A DNA stretch of 14,327 nucleotides from Candidatus Adiutrix sp. (GCA_031285975.1 JAITVE010000169.1:1-14327), one strand, 5' to 3'. Positions 1-8,907 are shown, counted from the stretch's first letter. Numbers and translations: made by a program. Notes: a model not told the origin generated them from the sequence alone.

Positions 1-2
1 AG

Positions 3-269
3 GAACTCTACCTCCGGGCCAACAAGCACCTGGGCGAAGACCCCGAGTTCGCCGATCGGGCCCGGGCCCGGGTGGTCGCCCTCCAGGGTGGCGACGAGGC
101 GACCTTGGCCATCTGGCGCCAACTGATCGACATCTCGACCGATGGCTTCGCCGCCACCTACACCCGACTCGGCGTCCTGTTGACCAAGGACGACGTGGCC
201 GGTGAGTCGAGCTACAACCACCTGCTGGCTGGGATCTGCGACGACCTGGAATCCCGCGGGATCGCCACC
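3..269 (+). pseudogene. argS: Internal fragment of arginyl-tRNA synthetase, in frame with adk
   Basis: Reading codons from position 3 gives about 89 residues beginning [20 protein letters not shown]. They continue through [20 protein letters not shown] and a GESSYNHLL segment. This matches the class I ArgRS stretch that in E. coli reads [20 protein letters not shown], then WRKLVDIT, RLNVTLTRDDVMGESLYN and LKAKGLAVESEGA. It lies within the catalytic domain, after HIGH and before KMSKS, so neither signature is present. The frame enters from outside the window, and homology stops at the GIAT residues just before 270, where adenylate kinase homology begins. Codons such as TCG, CGA, CTC and TTG are common here, which hints at a different genome, though the sample is small. 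It could be an assembly join, a template-switch artefact or a real recombination scar. Confidence 0.8.
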
Positions 270-758
270 ATGGACGCCGGGGCCCTGGTGCCTGACGAGT
301 TGGTGGTGCGTCTGGTGGGCGATCGCCTCGGCCAGGCCGACGCGGCCAAAGGCGCGCTTCTGGACGGCTTCCCCCGCACGGTGGCCCAGGCCGACGCGCT
401 GGCCAGCTATCTGGCTGATAAGGGCCGTGCGGTGGACGCTTGCGTCTGCCTGAACGTGCCCGACGCGGCACTCCTCTCCCGGCTTTCCGGGCGGCGCATG
501 TGCCGGGACTGCGGCCGCGGCTTCCATATGGAATTTTCTCCTCCGCCGTTGGACGGCAAGTGCCCCTGCGGCGGCGAGGTCTACCAACGGGACGACGACC
601 GGGAAGAGACTATTCTCAACCGGCTGAAAGTGTATCACGAACAGACCAGCCCCCTGGTGGAATGGTATGGCCAGCGCGGGCTCCTGCGCAGCATTGACGG
701 CCAGGGCCCGGTGGAAGAAATCCAGGCGCGGATTTTTGCCGCTCTTGAAAAGAAGTAA
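3..758 (+). CDS. adk: Chimeric open frame ending in adenylate kinase (N-terminus replaced)
   Basis: From the ATG at 270 to the stop at 756-758 the frame encodes the last 162 residues of adenylate kinase (ATP + AMP = 2 ADP, cytoplasm). It shows the NMP-binding segment [16 protein letters not shown], the LLDGFPRT core motif, a zinc-type LID (Cys-X2-Cys at [10 protein letters not shown], then a CPCGG pair), and the [15 protein letters not shown] segment with arginines typical of the phosphate-binding set. About 52 N-terminal residues of a normal ~215-residue enzyme are missing, including the P-loop (GxPGxGKGT) and first helix, so this piece cannot be an active kinase. Upstream the frame stays open to the window edge without a stop, but that part is arginyl-tRNA synthetase. 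The position just before rpmJ matches the usual adk location in the spc operon. The second LID cysteine pair is Cys-X-Cys rather than the common Cys-X2-Cys. Identity of the adk part is near certain; whether the fused frame exists in the organism is doubtful. Confidence 0.85.
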   Translation, partial: ELYLRANKHLGEDPEFADRARARVVALQGGDEATLAIWRQLIDISTDGFAATYTRLGVLLTKDDVAGESSYNHLLAGICDDLESRGIATMDAGALVPDELVVRLVGDRLGQADAAKGALLDGFPRTVAQADALASYLADKGRAVDACVCLNVPDAALLSRLSGRRMCRDCGRGFHMEFSPPPLDGKCPCGGEVYQRDDDREETILNRLKVYHEQTSPLVEWYGQRGLLRSIDGQGPVEEIQARIFAALEKK

Positions 759-838
759 CAGCCCCTTCCCGGAGGGTGGCGGATATACGGCGGCAATCTG
801 GTTTTTGGAATGCCGATCTTGAGATAAGGATGAATATC

Positions 839-952
839 ATGAAAGTCCGTTCTTCAGTTAAAAAAATGTGCATGAAGTGCAAAATAATTCGTCGTTTCGG
901 CCAGGTCCGGGTCATCTGCCAGAACCCCAAGCACAAACAGCGCCAGGGCTGA
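839..952 (+). CDS. rpmJ: 50S ribosomal protein L36 (zinc-binding form)
   Basis: This 37-residue protein starts [20 protein letters not shown] and ends KHKQRQG. It is a basic zinc-ribbon protein of the large ribosomal subunit. The metal ligands are Cys11, Cys14, Cys27 and His32, so this is the zinc-containing (C+) form. The ATG at 839 is preceded by AAGGA at 826-830 with an 8-nt spacing. It sits directly between adk and rpsM; neither map nor infA is present between adk and rpmJ. Length and sequence match the family completely. Confidence 0.96.
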   Translation: MKVRSSVKKMCMKCKIIRRFGQVRVICQNPKHKQRQG

Positions 953-1017
953 CCCTTGCGCTCCAGGCGGTTTTCGAAATTCGGAACCGTGCGGGTTTTC
1001 AGGCAGTGAAACATCAT

Positions 1018-1041
1018 GGGCGGCGCTATGGACAGCCGCCC
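1018..1041 (+). promoter_or_regulatory. Hairpin in the rpmJ-rpsM spacer
   Basis: A perfect 7-bp stem, GGGCGGC at 1018-1024 and GCCGCCC at 1035-1041, encloses a 10-nt loop. It lies 41 nt upstream of the rpsM start. No T-run follows, so it is not a terminator. In E. coli the corresponding spot upstream of rpsM carries the S4-binding structure that represses the alpha operon. No clear resemblance to that pseudoknot is visible here, so a regulatory role is only a possibility. Confidence 0.35.
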
Positions 1042-1082
1042 GATACTAAATGACAATCGCAACATCCAGGAGGATTTGACAG

Positions 1083-1454
<372 letters not shown>

Positions 1455-1539
1455 CCGGCCCGCCGCCCGGCCCCTGGCCACAGGCGGCTGACCGTCGGTG
1501 ATATTTTCACGAACCATATCCCCCAGGGAAAGGGTAAAA

Positions 1540-1938
1540 ATGTCCGCAAACAAAGCTGTCCGCAGGACTCGCAAGAAAAAAGAGAAAAAAAGCATTCCTG
1601 TCGGCGTGGCCCACATTCAGGCCACTTTCAATAACACCATTGTCTCCATCACTGACCCCCGCGGCAACGTCATTGCCTGGTCGAGCTCCGGGGTGCAGGG
1701 TTTCAAGGGTTCCCGCAAGTCCACCCCCTATGCCGCCCAGACCGCCGTGGAAGACGCCGCGAAAAAGGCCATGGAGCATGGGATGCGCACGGTGGAAGTC
1801 TTTATCAAAGGCCCCGGCAGCGGGCGCGAGTCGGCTCTTCGCGGGCTCCAGTCGGCTGGTTTTAACGTGACCATGATCCGCGATGTCACCCCCGTTCCTC
1901 ATAACGGTTGCCGTCCCCCCAAGCGCCGCCGCGTCTGA
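1540..1938 (+). CDS. rpsK: 30S ribosomal protein S11
   Basis: The protein is 132 residues from the ATG at 1540 ([20 protein letters not shown]). S11 forms the platform of the small subunit near the 3' end of 16S rRNA. Family motifs visible are [53 protein letters not shown] and the C-terminal [13 protein letters not shown]. An upstream in-frame start at 1498 would add 14 residues. The 1540 start is preferred because AGGGAAAGGG lies just before it and the N-terminus then fits the family. rpsD would normally follow but does not. Confidence 0.97.
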   Translation: MSANKAVRRTRKKKEKKSIPVGVAHIQATFNNTIVSITDPRGNVIAWSSSGVQGFKGSRKSTPYAAQTAVEDAAKKAMEHGMRTVEVFIKGPGSGRESALRGLQSAGFNVTMIRDVTPVPHNGCRPPKRRRV

Positions 1939-2007
1939 TTCCGCTGGAATTTGAGCGGTCGCCCGCTTGTATGCGGATGGCAGGATGAACCACAAGGTGA
2001 GAGTGTG

Positions 2008-2033
2008 GCGGGGCCTTTGGCCCGAGCCGCCTG
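2008..2033 (+). promoter_or_regulatory. Hairpin in the rpsK-rpoA spacer (first of three)
   Basis: GGGCC and GGCCC pair around a TTT loop. An outer GGCG/CGCC pairing is interrupted by a short GAG bulge on the 3' side. The structure lies about 75 nt after the rpsK stop and is not followed by a T-run, so it does not look like an intrinsic terminator. It may be an mRNA processing or regulatory element in the space where rpsD usually resides. Confidence 0.35.
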
Positions 2034-2093
2034 TTTACTCCCGGCCCGGCACAATAGTGTCCGGCGCGGTATAGTAAGAATCCCTTTTGGTGG

Positions 2094-2122
2094 CGTGGTC
2101 AGGATGAGTTAGCCTGGCCACG
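2094..2122 (+). promoter_or_regulatory. 10-bp hairpin in the rpsK-rpoA spacer
   Basis: CGTGGTCAGG at 2094-2103 pairs with CCTGGCCACG at 2113-2122, with one T-G wobble and a 9-nt loop. A smaller hairpin follows at 2151-2165 (CCGTC and GACGG with a 5-nt loop), about 28 nt before the rpoA start. Neither has a T-tail. These stems make the 254-nt spacer 1939-2192 look like a structured leader for rpoA-rplQ. No convincing promoter pair was found in it. Confidence 0.4.
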
Positions 2123-2192
2123 TTCCGTTCCAATCAACCCTGGTGAGCGGCCGTCGTGGTGACGGTTGCGGAGCCTGGTCCTGGGAGAGGGT

Positions 2193-3191
2193 ATGGAAAA
2201 AAACTGGAAAGATCTGATAAAGCCCAAAAAAGTTGACGTTGAGTTCTACGACCGGGCCGCTAATTACGGCAAGTTCGTCTGCGAGCCCCTGGAAAGGGGT
2301 TTCGGCCTCACCCTCGGTAACGCTTTGCGGCGTATTTTATTGTCGTCGCTGCAGGGCGCGTCCATTGTTTCGGTGAAAATCGAGGGCGTGCTGCACGAAC
2401 TGACCACCATCCCCGGCGTTTTGGAAGATGTCAGCGATGTGATTTTGAATTTGAAGGAAGTGCGGCTGAAACTGCACTCCGCGCAGCCCCGCACCGTGCG
2501 CATCGAGGCCACCGGGCCCCACAAGGTCACCGCCGCCGACATCATCACCGACGCTCAGGTGGAGGTTTTGAACCGCGATAAGCACATTGCCACCCTGGCG
2601 CGCGGCGGCTCGTTGAAAATGGAAATGAACGTGGCCCTGGGCAAGGGCTACGTCCCGGCGGAAAAGAGCCCCACTGATGAGCAGATCATCGGTGAGATTC
2701 CCATTGACGCCCTGTTTTCGCCCATCCGCAAAGTCAATTTCGTGGTCACCAACGCCCGCGTGGGCCAGAAGACCGACTATGACAAGCTGACCCTGGAAGT
2801 CTGGACCGACGGCAGCCTGACCCCGCAGGACGCGGTGGCCTACGCCGCCAAAATTCTCAAGGATCAGTTGACTATCTTCATCAATTTTGAAGAAGACGCT
2901 CCTTCCCTGATCGCCTCCGCCGAAGAGCAGCAGGTTCCGGGACAGAACGACAATTTTTACCGCACTGTCGATGAACTGGAGCTGTCCGTGCGTTCGGCCA
3001 ACTGCCTGAAGAACGCCAATATTTTTTACATCGGCGAACTGGTGCAGCGGTCTGAATCGGAAATGCTGCGCACTAAAAACTTCGGCCGTAAATCCTTAAA
3101 TGAAATAAAGGAAGTGCTCACTGAGATGGGCCTTTCCCTGGGCATGAAGATCGAAGGTTTCGTGCCCCCGGCCGCCGCCAGGAAGGAATAA
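2193..3191 (+). CDS. rpoA: DNA-directed RNA polymerase alpha subunit
   Basis: The 332-residue protein from the ATG at 2193 ([20 protein letters not shown]) is the alpha subunit that nucleates RNA polymerase assembly and contacts UP elements and activators. The N-terminal domain has [20 protein letters not shown] (dimerisation) and GKGYVPAE. The C-terminal domain carries [19 protein letters not shown] and [13 protein letters not shown], including the arginine of SVRSANCL that binds DNA in E. coli. The start is fixed by GGGAGAGG directly upstream; an earlier in-frame start at 2166 adds nine residues that do not fit the family. rplQ follows after 5 nt, so the two are cotranscribed. Confidence 0.98.
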   Translation: MEKNWKDLIKPKKVDVEFYDRAANYGKFVCEPLERGFGLTLGNALRRILLSSLQGASIVSVKIEGVLHELTTIPGVLEDVSDVILNLKEVRLKLHSAQPRTVRIEATGPHKVTAADIITDAQVEVLNRDKHIATLARGGSLKMEMNVALGKGYVPAEKSPTDEQIIGEIPIDALFSPIRKVNFVVTNARVGQKTDYDKLTLEVWTDGSLTPQDAVAYAAKILKDQLTIFINFEEDAPSLIASAEEQQVPGQNDNFYRTVDELELSVRSANCLKNANIFYIGELVQRSESEMLRTKNFGRKSLNEIKEVLTEMGLSLGMKIEGFVPPAAARKE

Positions 3192-3196
3192 CTGTC

Positions 3197-3730
3197 ATGA
3201 GACACCGCAAAGCCAACGTAAAACTGGGCCGCACCGCCAGCCACCGCGACGCTATGTTGCGCAACATGGTCACCAGCCTGTTTGAATATGACCGCATCAC
3301 CACCACGGTTTCCAAGGCCAAGGCCCTGCGGCCCCTGGCGGATCACATGATTGGCCTGGCCAAGAACGGCAAGGGCAACCTCCACGCCTTCCGCCAGGCC
3401 GCCGCCGTCATCACCAAGCGGACTGTGTTGGACAAGATTTTTGACGAGGCCGCCGGCCGTTTCAGTGGCCGCCCCTGCGGTTACACCGTCATGGTTAAAA
3501 CCGGTCTGCGGAAAGGCGACGCCGCGCCCATGGTGATTTTGGAACTGGTCAAGGCTGACCAGGCCAAGGCCACGGTCGGCGGCGGCGCGATGGCGAAGAA
3601 GTCGGCCAAGAGCGCCGGCGACCGCTCCAAGCGCGTGGCCCAGTCCAAGACGGCGGCTCCGGCCCCCGCCCCGGCGGAAGAGGCTCCTGCGGTCGAAAAG
3701 ACCGAGGAAGCCGCTTCCAAGGAAGACTGA
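3197..3730 (+). CDS. rplQ: 50S ribosomal protein L17 with C-terminal extension
   Basis: The protein has 177 residues. Positions 1 to about 121 are a standard L17 ([20 protein letters not shown], then [17 protein letters not shown] and a PMVILELV end strand), a large-subunit protein near the exit tunnel. The last ~56 residues are a low-complexity tail rich in Lys, Ala, Pro and Glu ([20 protein letters not shown]) with no aromatic residues. The family is usually about 115-130 residues, so this tail is an add-on, though extended L17 proteins are known in several phyla. It is the last gene of the operon; the start lies 5 nt after the rpoA stop, and a strong terminator follows. Confidence 0.96.
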   Translation: MRHRKANVKLGRTASHRDAMLRNMVTSLFEYDRITTTVSKAKALRPLADHMIGLAKNGKGNLHAFRQAAAVITKRTVLDKIFDEAAGRFSGRPCGYTVMVKTGLRKGDAAPMVILELVKADQAKATVGGGAMAKKSAKSAGDRSKRVAQSKTAAPAPAPAEEAPAVEKTEEAASKED

Positions 3731-3812
3731 GCGCTTCCCTCCGCCGCCTTTGGCAGGCGAGGAACTGTACACTCAGCCGGTTCTGTAAGGGATTGATTTC
3801 CTGGCCAATAGT

Positions 3813-3847
3813 AAACGCCGCCGGAGAGATTTCCGGCGGCGTTTTTT
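3813..3847 (+). terminator. Rho-independent terminator of the alpha operon
   Basis: A perfect 13-bp stem, AAACGCCGCCGGA at 3813-3825 and its complement at 3832-3844, encloses a 6-nt loop and runs into TTTTTT at 3842-3847. It sits 82 nt after rplQ and cleanly separates the ribosomal operon from the rod-shape cluster. Confidence 0.95.
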
Positions 3848-3866
3848 GTGCCTGTGTCAATACGCC

Positions 3867-3895
3867 TTGCCAGTTGGGGCGGCTTGAGGTATAGT
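3867..3895 (+). promoter_or_regulatory. Predicted sigma70-type promoter of mreB
   Basis: TTGCCA at 3867-3872 and TATAGT at 3890-3895 are spaced by exactly 17 nt (5 of 6 matches to consensus at -10, 4 of 6 at -35). Transcription would start near 3902. It lies just after the rplQ terminator and reads toward mreB. Confidence 0.65.
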
Positions 3896-3901
3896 GTATC
3901 G

Positions 3902-5130
<1,229 letters not shown>

Positions 5131-5136
5131 CGTGGG

Positions 5137-5165
5137 TTGCCATAAGTCCGCATTTTTGCTACTAT
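5137..5165 (+). promoter_or_regulatory. Predicted promoter in front of mreC
   Basis: TTGCCA at 5137-5142 and TACTAT at 5160-5165 are separated by 17 nt. The -35 hexamer and spacing are identical to those of the predicted mreB promoter. It would add an internal start for mreC-mreD-mrdA in addition to any read-through from mreB. Confidence 0.5.
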
Positions 5166-5236
5166 AGCCGCCGTGGCCCGGGCCTGTGCGGCTCTTTGTT
5201 TTTATCGTCCCAACGAACCCCCGACATAGTGAATAT

Positions 5237-6178
5237 ATGTTTGAGCGTCTGAAATGGTTGTTGCCCGCCTTAACCCTGATTTTGGCTTTGGGGCTGATGT
5301 CGGTGGGGAGCCGTCATTTGGGGCGGGGCTCTGCCCTGAGCGCTGCGGCGCTGGAAGTGGTGGGCCCGGTGGAGCGTTTCCTGGTGGCCTCGGCCGGGGC
5401 GGTGGAGGATTTTTGGCTCGGCTATTTTTATTTGGTCGACCTGCGCCGGGAAAACGAAGCCCTGCGGGAACGCCTGCGCCAGCAAGGCCAGCAGCTCACC
5501 GAGCATGGCGAACTGCGGGCCGCCAATGAGCGGCTGACCAGTCTTTTGAGCCTGCGCCAGGCCTATCCCCAGGTGGTGATGAAAGCCGCCCATGTGCTGG
5601 CCTGGGATCCCGGGCCCTGGTTCCGCTCCATCGTCATCAGCGTCGGTTCGGACGACGGCGTGGCCGTGGATCAGGCCGTGGTGCACGGGCAGGGCGCGGT
5701 GGGCCGGGTCATTGAAGTCACGCCGAACTACGCCAGGGTGCTCCTGGCCACGGATTTCAACAGTTCCATCGACGCCTTCGTGCAGCGCACCCGCGCCGTG
5801 GGCATTGTGGGCGGGCAGGGCGCGCGGCCCATGTACATGAAATATGTGCGGCAGGACGAAGACGTGCGCCCCGGCGACCTGGTGGTGACTTCCGGCCTGG
5901 ACGGCGCCTTCCCGCGCGGCCTGGCCCTGGGCACGGTCACCCGCGTCAACCGCCAGAGCGCCGATATTTTCGTGGCCGTGGAGGTCAGCCCCGCCGTGGC
6001 TTTCGACCGGCTGGAAGAAGTGCTGGTGGTGACCAATCAGGGCGAGCCCATCGACTGGCTGAGCCTGGGGCCCCGCCTCCGCCCGCTGGTGGAGGACGCG
6101 GAGGAAGCCCACCGCCGCCTCGGCCTGATTGAGGAAAACCGCCCGCCCGCCGCTGTTTCCGGGGAGTCGGCCCGGTGA
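5237..6178 (+). CDS. mreC: Rod shape-determining protein MreC
   Basis: From the ATG at 5237 the protein has 313 residues: one N-terminal membrane segment (about residues 7-27), a coiled coil rich in Glu/Arg/Leu (about 66-108, with DLRRENEALRERLRQQ), and a periplasmic beta-domain pair (about 115-270) with GVAVDQAVVHGQGAVGRVIE, a LLATDFNSSIDAFV segment and RPGDLVVTSGLDGAFPRGLA. MreC scaffolds the elongasome and activates PBP2. A GTG start at 5186 would add 17 residues but has no ribosome binding site and lies inside the predicted promoter transcript; 5237 gives a typical N-terminus. The C-terminus overlaps the mreD start by 3 nt. Confidence 0.95.
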   Translation: MFERLKWLLPALTLILALGLMSVGSRHLGRGSALSAAALEVVGPVERFLVASAGAVEDFWLGYFYLVDLRRENEALRERLRQQGQQLTEHGELRAANERLTSLLSLRQAYPQVVMKAAHVLAWDPGPWFRSIVISVGSDDGVAVDQAVVHGQGAVGRVIEVTPNYARVLLATDFNSSIDAFVQRTRAVGIVGGQGARPMYMKYVRQDEDVRPGDLVVTSGLDGAFPRGLALGTVTRVNRQSADIFVAVEVSPAVAFDRLEEVLVVTNQGEPIDWLSLGPRLRPLVEDAEEAHRRLGLIEENRPPAAVSGESAR

Positions 6179-6705
6179 GCGAATTTTCCGTCAAACCCTG
6201 GGAGTTCAAGCCCGGCGATTTCCTGAAGCTGATGCTGGTGGGCCTGTTGCTGGTGGCCTTCCAGGGCACTTTCACCGCCTGGCTGGGCCGCCCCGGCTAC
6301 GGGGTGGAGTGGGTGCTGATTCTTTCCGTCTACGTGGCCTTGCGCGCGCCGCTTTGGGTGGCCGCCCTGGCCGCCTTTATTCTCGGCTGCCTGCGGGACG
6401 CGGCGGCCGGGGGGCTTTTGGGGCTCTATCCCTTTACGCTCATCCTCCTGATTTGGCTCTTCTACCCCTATCGAGGCCGCCTGAATTTCGCCACCCCCCT
6501 GACTTTGGTGCCGCTGATTTTTCTCTTGACCGCCGGGGGCTACCTCTTCGTCATGACCCCGCTCATGGCTGTGCTGGGTTGGCCGGGCCGGAATTTCAAC
6601 CCCATTCCCGGGTTTTTCGTTTCCTCCCTGGCCTCCGCCCTGGCGGCCTGGCCCGTTTTCGCTCTGCTCAACTGCCTCACCAGGGAGCGTGAGAATAATG
6701 CGTAG
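6175..6705 (+). CDS. mreD: Rod shape-determining membrane protein MreD
   Basis: The protein has 176 residues, is strongly hydrophobic, and has about five membrane segments after a short cytoplasmic N-terminus (MSEFSVKPWEFKPGDFLKLM). The motif GCLRDAAAGGLLGLYPFTLI in the middle is the best-conserved MreD feature (G-x-x-x-D-x-x-x-G...G). MreD is an inner-membrane partner of MreC and PBP2. The start is GTG at 6175 overlapping the mreC stop, with GGGGAG at 6161-6166. The 3' end overlaps mrdA by 8 nt, so translation is probably coupled on both sides. Confidence 0.93.
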   Translation: MSEFSVKPWEFKPGDFLKLMLVGLLLVAFQGTFTAWLGRPGYGVEWVLILSVYVALRAPLWVAALAAFILGCLRDAAAGGLLGLYPFTLILLIWLFYPYRGRLNFATPLTLVPLIFLLTAGGYLFVMTPLMAVLGWPGRNFNPIPGFFVSSLASALAAWPVFALLNCLTRERENNA

Positions 6706-8659
6706 CGCCGACCGCAAAGACGAGGCCGATGGCCGCTATCACCTGATCTTCTGGCTGATGGTTTTTTTCTTTGTCATCCTGGGGGCCCGGCTGTGGTATC
6801 TGCAAGTGGTGCGGGGCGCGGAATTTTACGAGCGCGTGGAATCCAACCGCACCCGCACCGTGGAACTGACCCCGGCCCGGGGCCTGATTCTTGACCGCAA
6901 CGGCACGGTGCTGGTGGATAACGAGGGCAGTTTTGACCTCTGCGTCCAGAAGTCGCGGGTTAAAGACGCGGAAAAGCTGCTGGAAGAACTGGCTGGTATC
7001 ACCGGTGTGGATGTGGAAGAACTGCGCCGCCGCTACCAAGCCATCAGGAGCTCCAACGCCGTGGCGCCCCTGGTGCAGGCCCTGAGCCGCAAAGATTTGG
7101 TGACCCTGGAAAGCCGCCGCTACCGCCTGGAGGGCACGTCCATCCGGGTCAACAGCCACCGCCACCCCATCATCGACGTGCTGGCCTCCCACACCCTCGG
7201 GTACGTGCGGGAAATCAGCCGGGAGCAGTTGGAAGACGAGCGGCAAAAAATCGAGGAAGCCGTCACCGGCCTGGTGCTGGAAGGCCGCAACCCGGAAGAG
7301 GCCCGCGAGCAGGCGCTGCGGGAGATGAACCCCCACAGCTCCGGCGACCTGGTGGGCCGCAGCGGCCTGGAACAGACCATGGAGCAATACCTCCACGGCC
7401 GCCCCGGCCTGGCCGAGCGGGAAGTCAACGCCCGCGAGACGGTGCTGAGCGAGGTGATTCAAAAATATCCCGAGCCCGGCTACAGCCTCCGCCTCACCCT
7501 GGACGCCCGCCTCCAGGCCGTGGCCCAGTCCCTTTTGGGAGAGCGGGCCGGGGCCATTGTGCTGCTTGACCCCCGCAATTTTGAGATTCTGGCCCTGGCT
7601 TCCAGCCCCACCTTCCGCCTGAGCGATTTTTCCGGCGGCATCAGCACCCGCAAGTGGCAGAATTTGCTGAAAGACCCCTTTACGCCGCTCCTCCACCGGG
7701 CCATCGCCGGGCAGTACCCGCCGGGCTCGACCTATAAAATCGCGGTGGCCCTGGCCGCCCTGGCCGAGGGCATCATCACGCCGGACACCACCTTCCAGTG
7801 CAACGGCAGCATCACCGTCGGCCCCGATACCTTCCGCTGCCACAACCACTACGGCCACGGGAAGGTGGACTTGGAAAAATCCCTGGCCGTCTCCTGCGAT
7901 GTCTATTATTACGAAGTCGGGCGGCTGATGGGCATTGACCTGATGTCCCAGCGGGCCGGGGAATACTTTGGCCTCGGCCGCAATTTGGGCCTGGAACTGA
8001 ACAGCGAGCAGGGCGGGGTGTTGCCCACCACCGAGTGGAAAATGCGCCGCGAAAACCGCCGCTGGACTTTGGGCGACACCATCACGGCCTCCATCGGCCA
8101 GGGCTATGTGGCCGCCACCCCCCTGCAGGTGGCCCAGATGACGGCCGTGGCGGCCAACGGCGGCTCCCTCTACCGGCCCCACCTGGTCAAGGAAGTGGTG
8201 GATATTGACGGCCAGGTCGTCCACAGCTTCGAGCCCGAACTGATCTCCACGGTCGATATCCCCAGGGAACATTTCGTGGAAATCCGCAAAGGCCTGGAGG
8301 CCGTGGTCAACGACCCCGACGGCACCGGGCGGCGGGCCGCCCTGCCGGATGTTACCGTGGCGGGCAAAACCGGCACCTCGCAGGTTATCTCCAACCGCAT
8401 GGCGGCCATGTACGGTCGGGACAAAATCCCCTATCACCGCCGCGACCACGCCTGGTTCACGGGCTACGCCCCGGCTGAAAACCCGGAAGTGGTGGTGGTA
8501 GTGCTGCTGGAACACGCGGGCGGCGGCGGGGCCGAGGCGGCCCCCGTGGGCGGGCGGATGCTGGCCGCCTATTTCGACCCCCGCATCATGACCAGCACCC
8601 TGCCGCCGGCCCAGGCCCAGCCGGACAAACCCACCGCCTGGCAGGCGGCCCTGGAATAG
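6698..8659 (+). CDS. mrdA: Penicillin-binding protein 2 (elongation transpeptidase)
   Basis: The 653-residue class B PBP crosslinks peptidoglycan during cell elongation, with RodA as its glycosyltransferase partner. A single membrane anchor lies at about residues 14-36, followed by the PBP-dimer domain (RGLILDRNGTVLVDN). The transpeptidase domain contains S344-T-Y-K347 (catalytic serine and lysine), S399-C-D401 and K557-T-G559. Cys368, Cys381 and His387 between the first two motifs may form a metal site of the kind reported in PBP2, but this is inference. The ATG at 6698 has AGGGAG at 6682-6687 with 10-nt spacing; the in-frame GTG at 6689 is too close to that site. It overlaps mreD. The C-terminal ~30 residues are Pro/Ala-rich. 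Confidence 0.97.
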   Translation: MRSADRKDEADGRYHLIFWLMVFFFVILGARLWYLQVVRGAEFYERVESNRTRTVELTPARGLILDRNGTVLVDNEGSFDLCVQKSRVKDAEKLLEELAGITGVDVEELRRRYQAIRSSNAVAPLVQALSRKDLVTLESRRYRLEGTSIRVNSHRHPIIDVLASHTLGYVREISREQLEDERQKIEEAVTGLVLEGRNPEEAREQALREMNPHSSGDLVGRSGLEQTMEQYLHGRPGLAEREVNARETVLSEVIQKYPEPGYSLRLTLDARLQAVAQSLLGERAGAIVLLDPRNFEILALASSPTFRLSDFSGGISTRKWQNLLKDPFTPLLHRAIAGQYPPGSTYKIAVALAALAEGIITPDTTFQCNGSITVGPDTFRCHNHYGHGKVDLEKSLAVSCDVYYYEVGRLMGIDLMSQRAGEYFGLGRNLGLELNSEQGGVLPTTEWKMRRENRRWTLGDTITASIGQGYVAATPLQVAQMTAVAANGGSLYRPHLVKEVVDIDGQVVHSFEPELISTVDIPREHFVEIRKGLEAVVNDPDGTGRRAALPDVTVAGKTGTSQVISNRMAAMYGRDKIPYHRRDHAWFTGYAPAENPEVVVVVLLEHAGGGGAEAAPVGGRMLAAYFDPRIMTSTLPPAQAQPDKPTAWQAALE

Positions 8660-8735
8660 CCGAAAAATTCCAACTGCCCGTAACTACACATCATTATGTA
8701 CTATTTTGGCCGGAAAATGGAATAAGTTGTGGTAC

Positions 8736-8764
8736 TTGACTCTTTGGGCATAAAGAGCTAAGAT
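8736..8764 (+). promoter_or_regulatory. Predicted sigma70-type promoter of rodA with internal inverted repeat
   Basis: TTGACT (8736-8741) and TAAGAT (8759-8764) are separated by 17 nt, each 5 of 6 to consensus. CTCTTT (8740-8745) and AAAGAG (8752-8757) form an inverted repeat that fills the spacer, a common place for a repressor site. Transcription would begin near 8771, giving a leader of about 287 nt before rodA. Confidence 0.65.
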
Positions 8765-8804
8765 ACAAACCGGAAGACTGTCTTTTTTTCTTGCGGGAGA
8801 ATGT

Positions 8805-8907
8805 TAGAGCGCTTTTCTCTTTCAAGGTCATATGCGAAAAATGAAAAGCGCCCGGATGTTTGCGTAGTTTGCAATTTACTAAAGGCAGGTAAATTGCAAA
8901 ATGCTCT
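8805..8907 (+). repeat. Palindromic dispersed repeat, copy A (two hairpins)
   Basis: The 78 nt at 8805-8882 align without gaps to 14250-14327 at the window end (67 of 78 identical by hand count). The first hairpin is GCGCTTTTC (8809-8817) with GAAAAGCGC (8843-8851). The second is a perfect 12-bp stem, TTTGCAATTTAC (8868-8879) with GTAAATTGCAAA (8889-8900), and a 9-nt loop. The outer ends are imperfect inverted copies (AGAGCGCTTTT at 8806, AAAATGCTCT ending 8907), which suggests a MITE- or REP-like unit of about 102 bp. No open frame or target duplication is evident. Confidence 0.75.

Noticed and set aside
3..758. A genuine bifunctional ArgRS-adenylate kinase enzyme
   Set aside because: The ArgRS part lacks HIGH and KMSKS within the visible region and stops mid-domain; the kinase part lacks the P-loop, so neither activity is possible from what is seen.
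2034..2075. TTTACT and TATAGT as a promoter for rpoA
   Set aside because: The boxes are 30 nt apart, and no -35-like hexamer lies 16-18 nt before TATAGT.
6677..8515. A 612-codon open frame on the minus strand opposite mrdA, and similar long minus-strand frames at 5270-6112, 10554-11669 and 13228-14220
   Set aside because: They mirror strongly recognised + strand genes, have GC-rich shadow composition (many His, Gly, Ala, Gln) and resemble no family.
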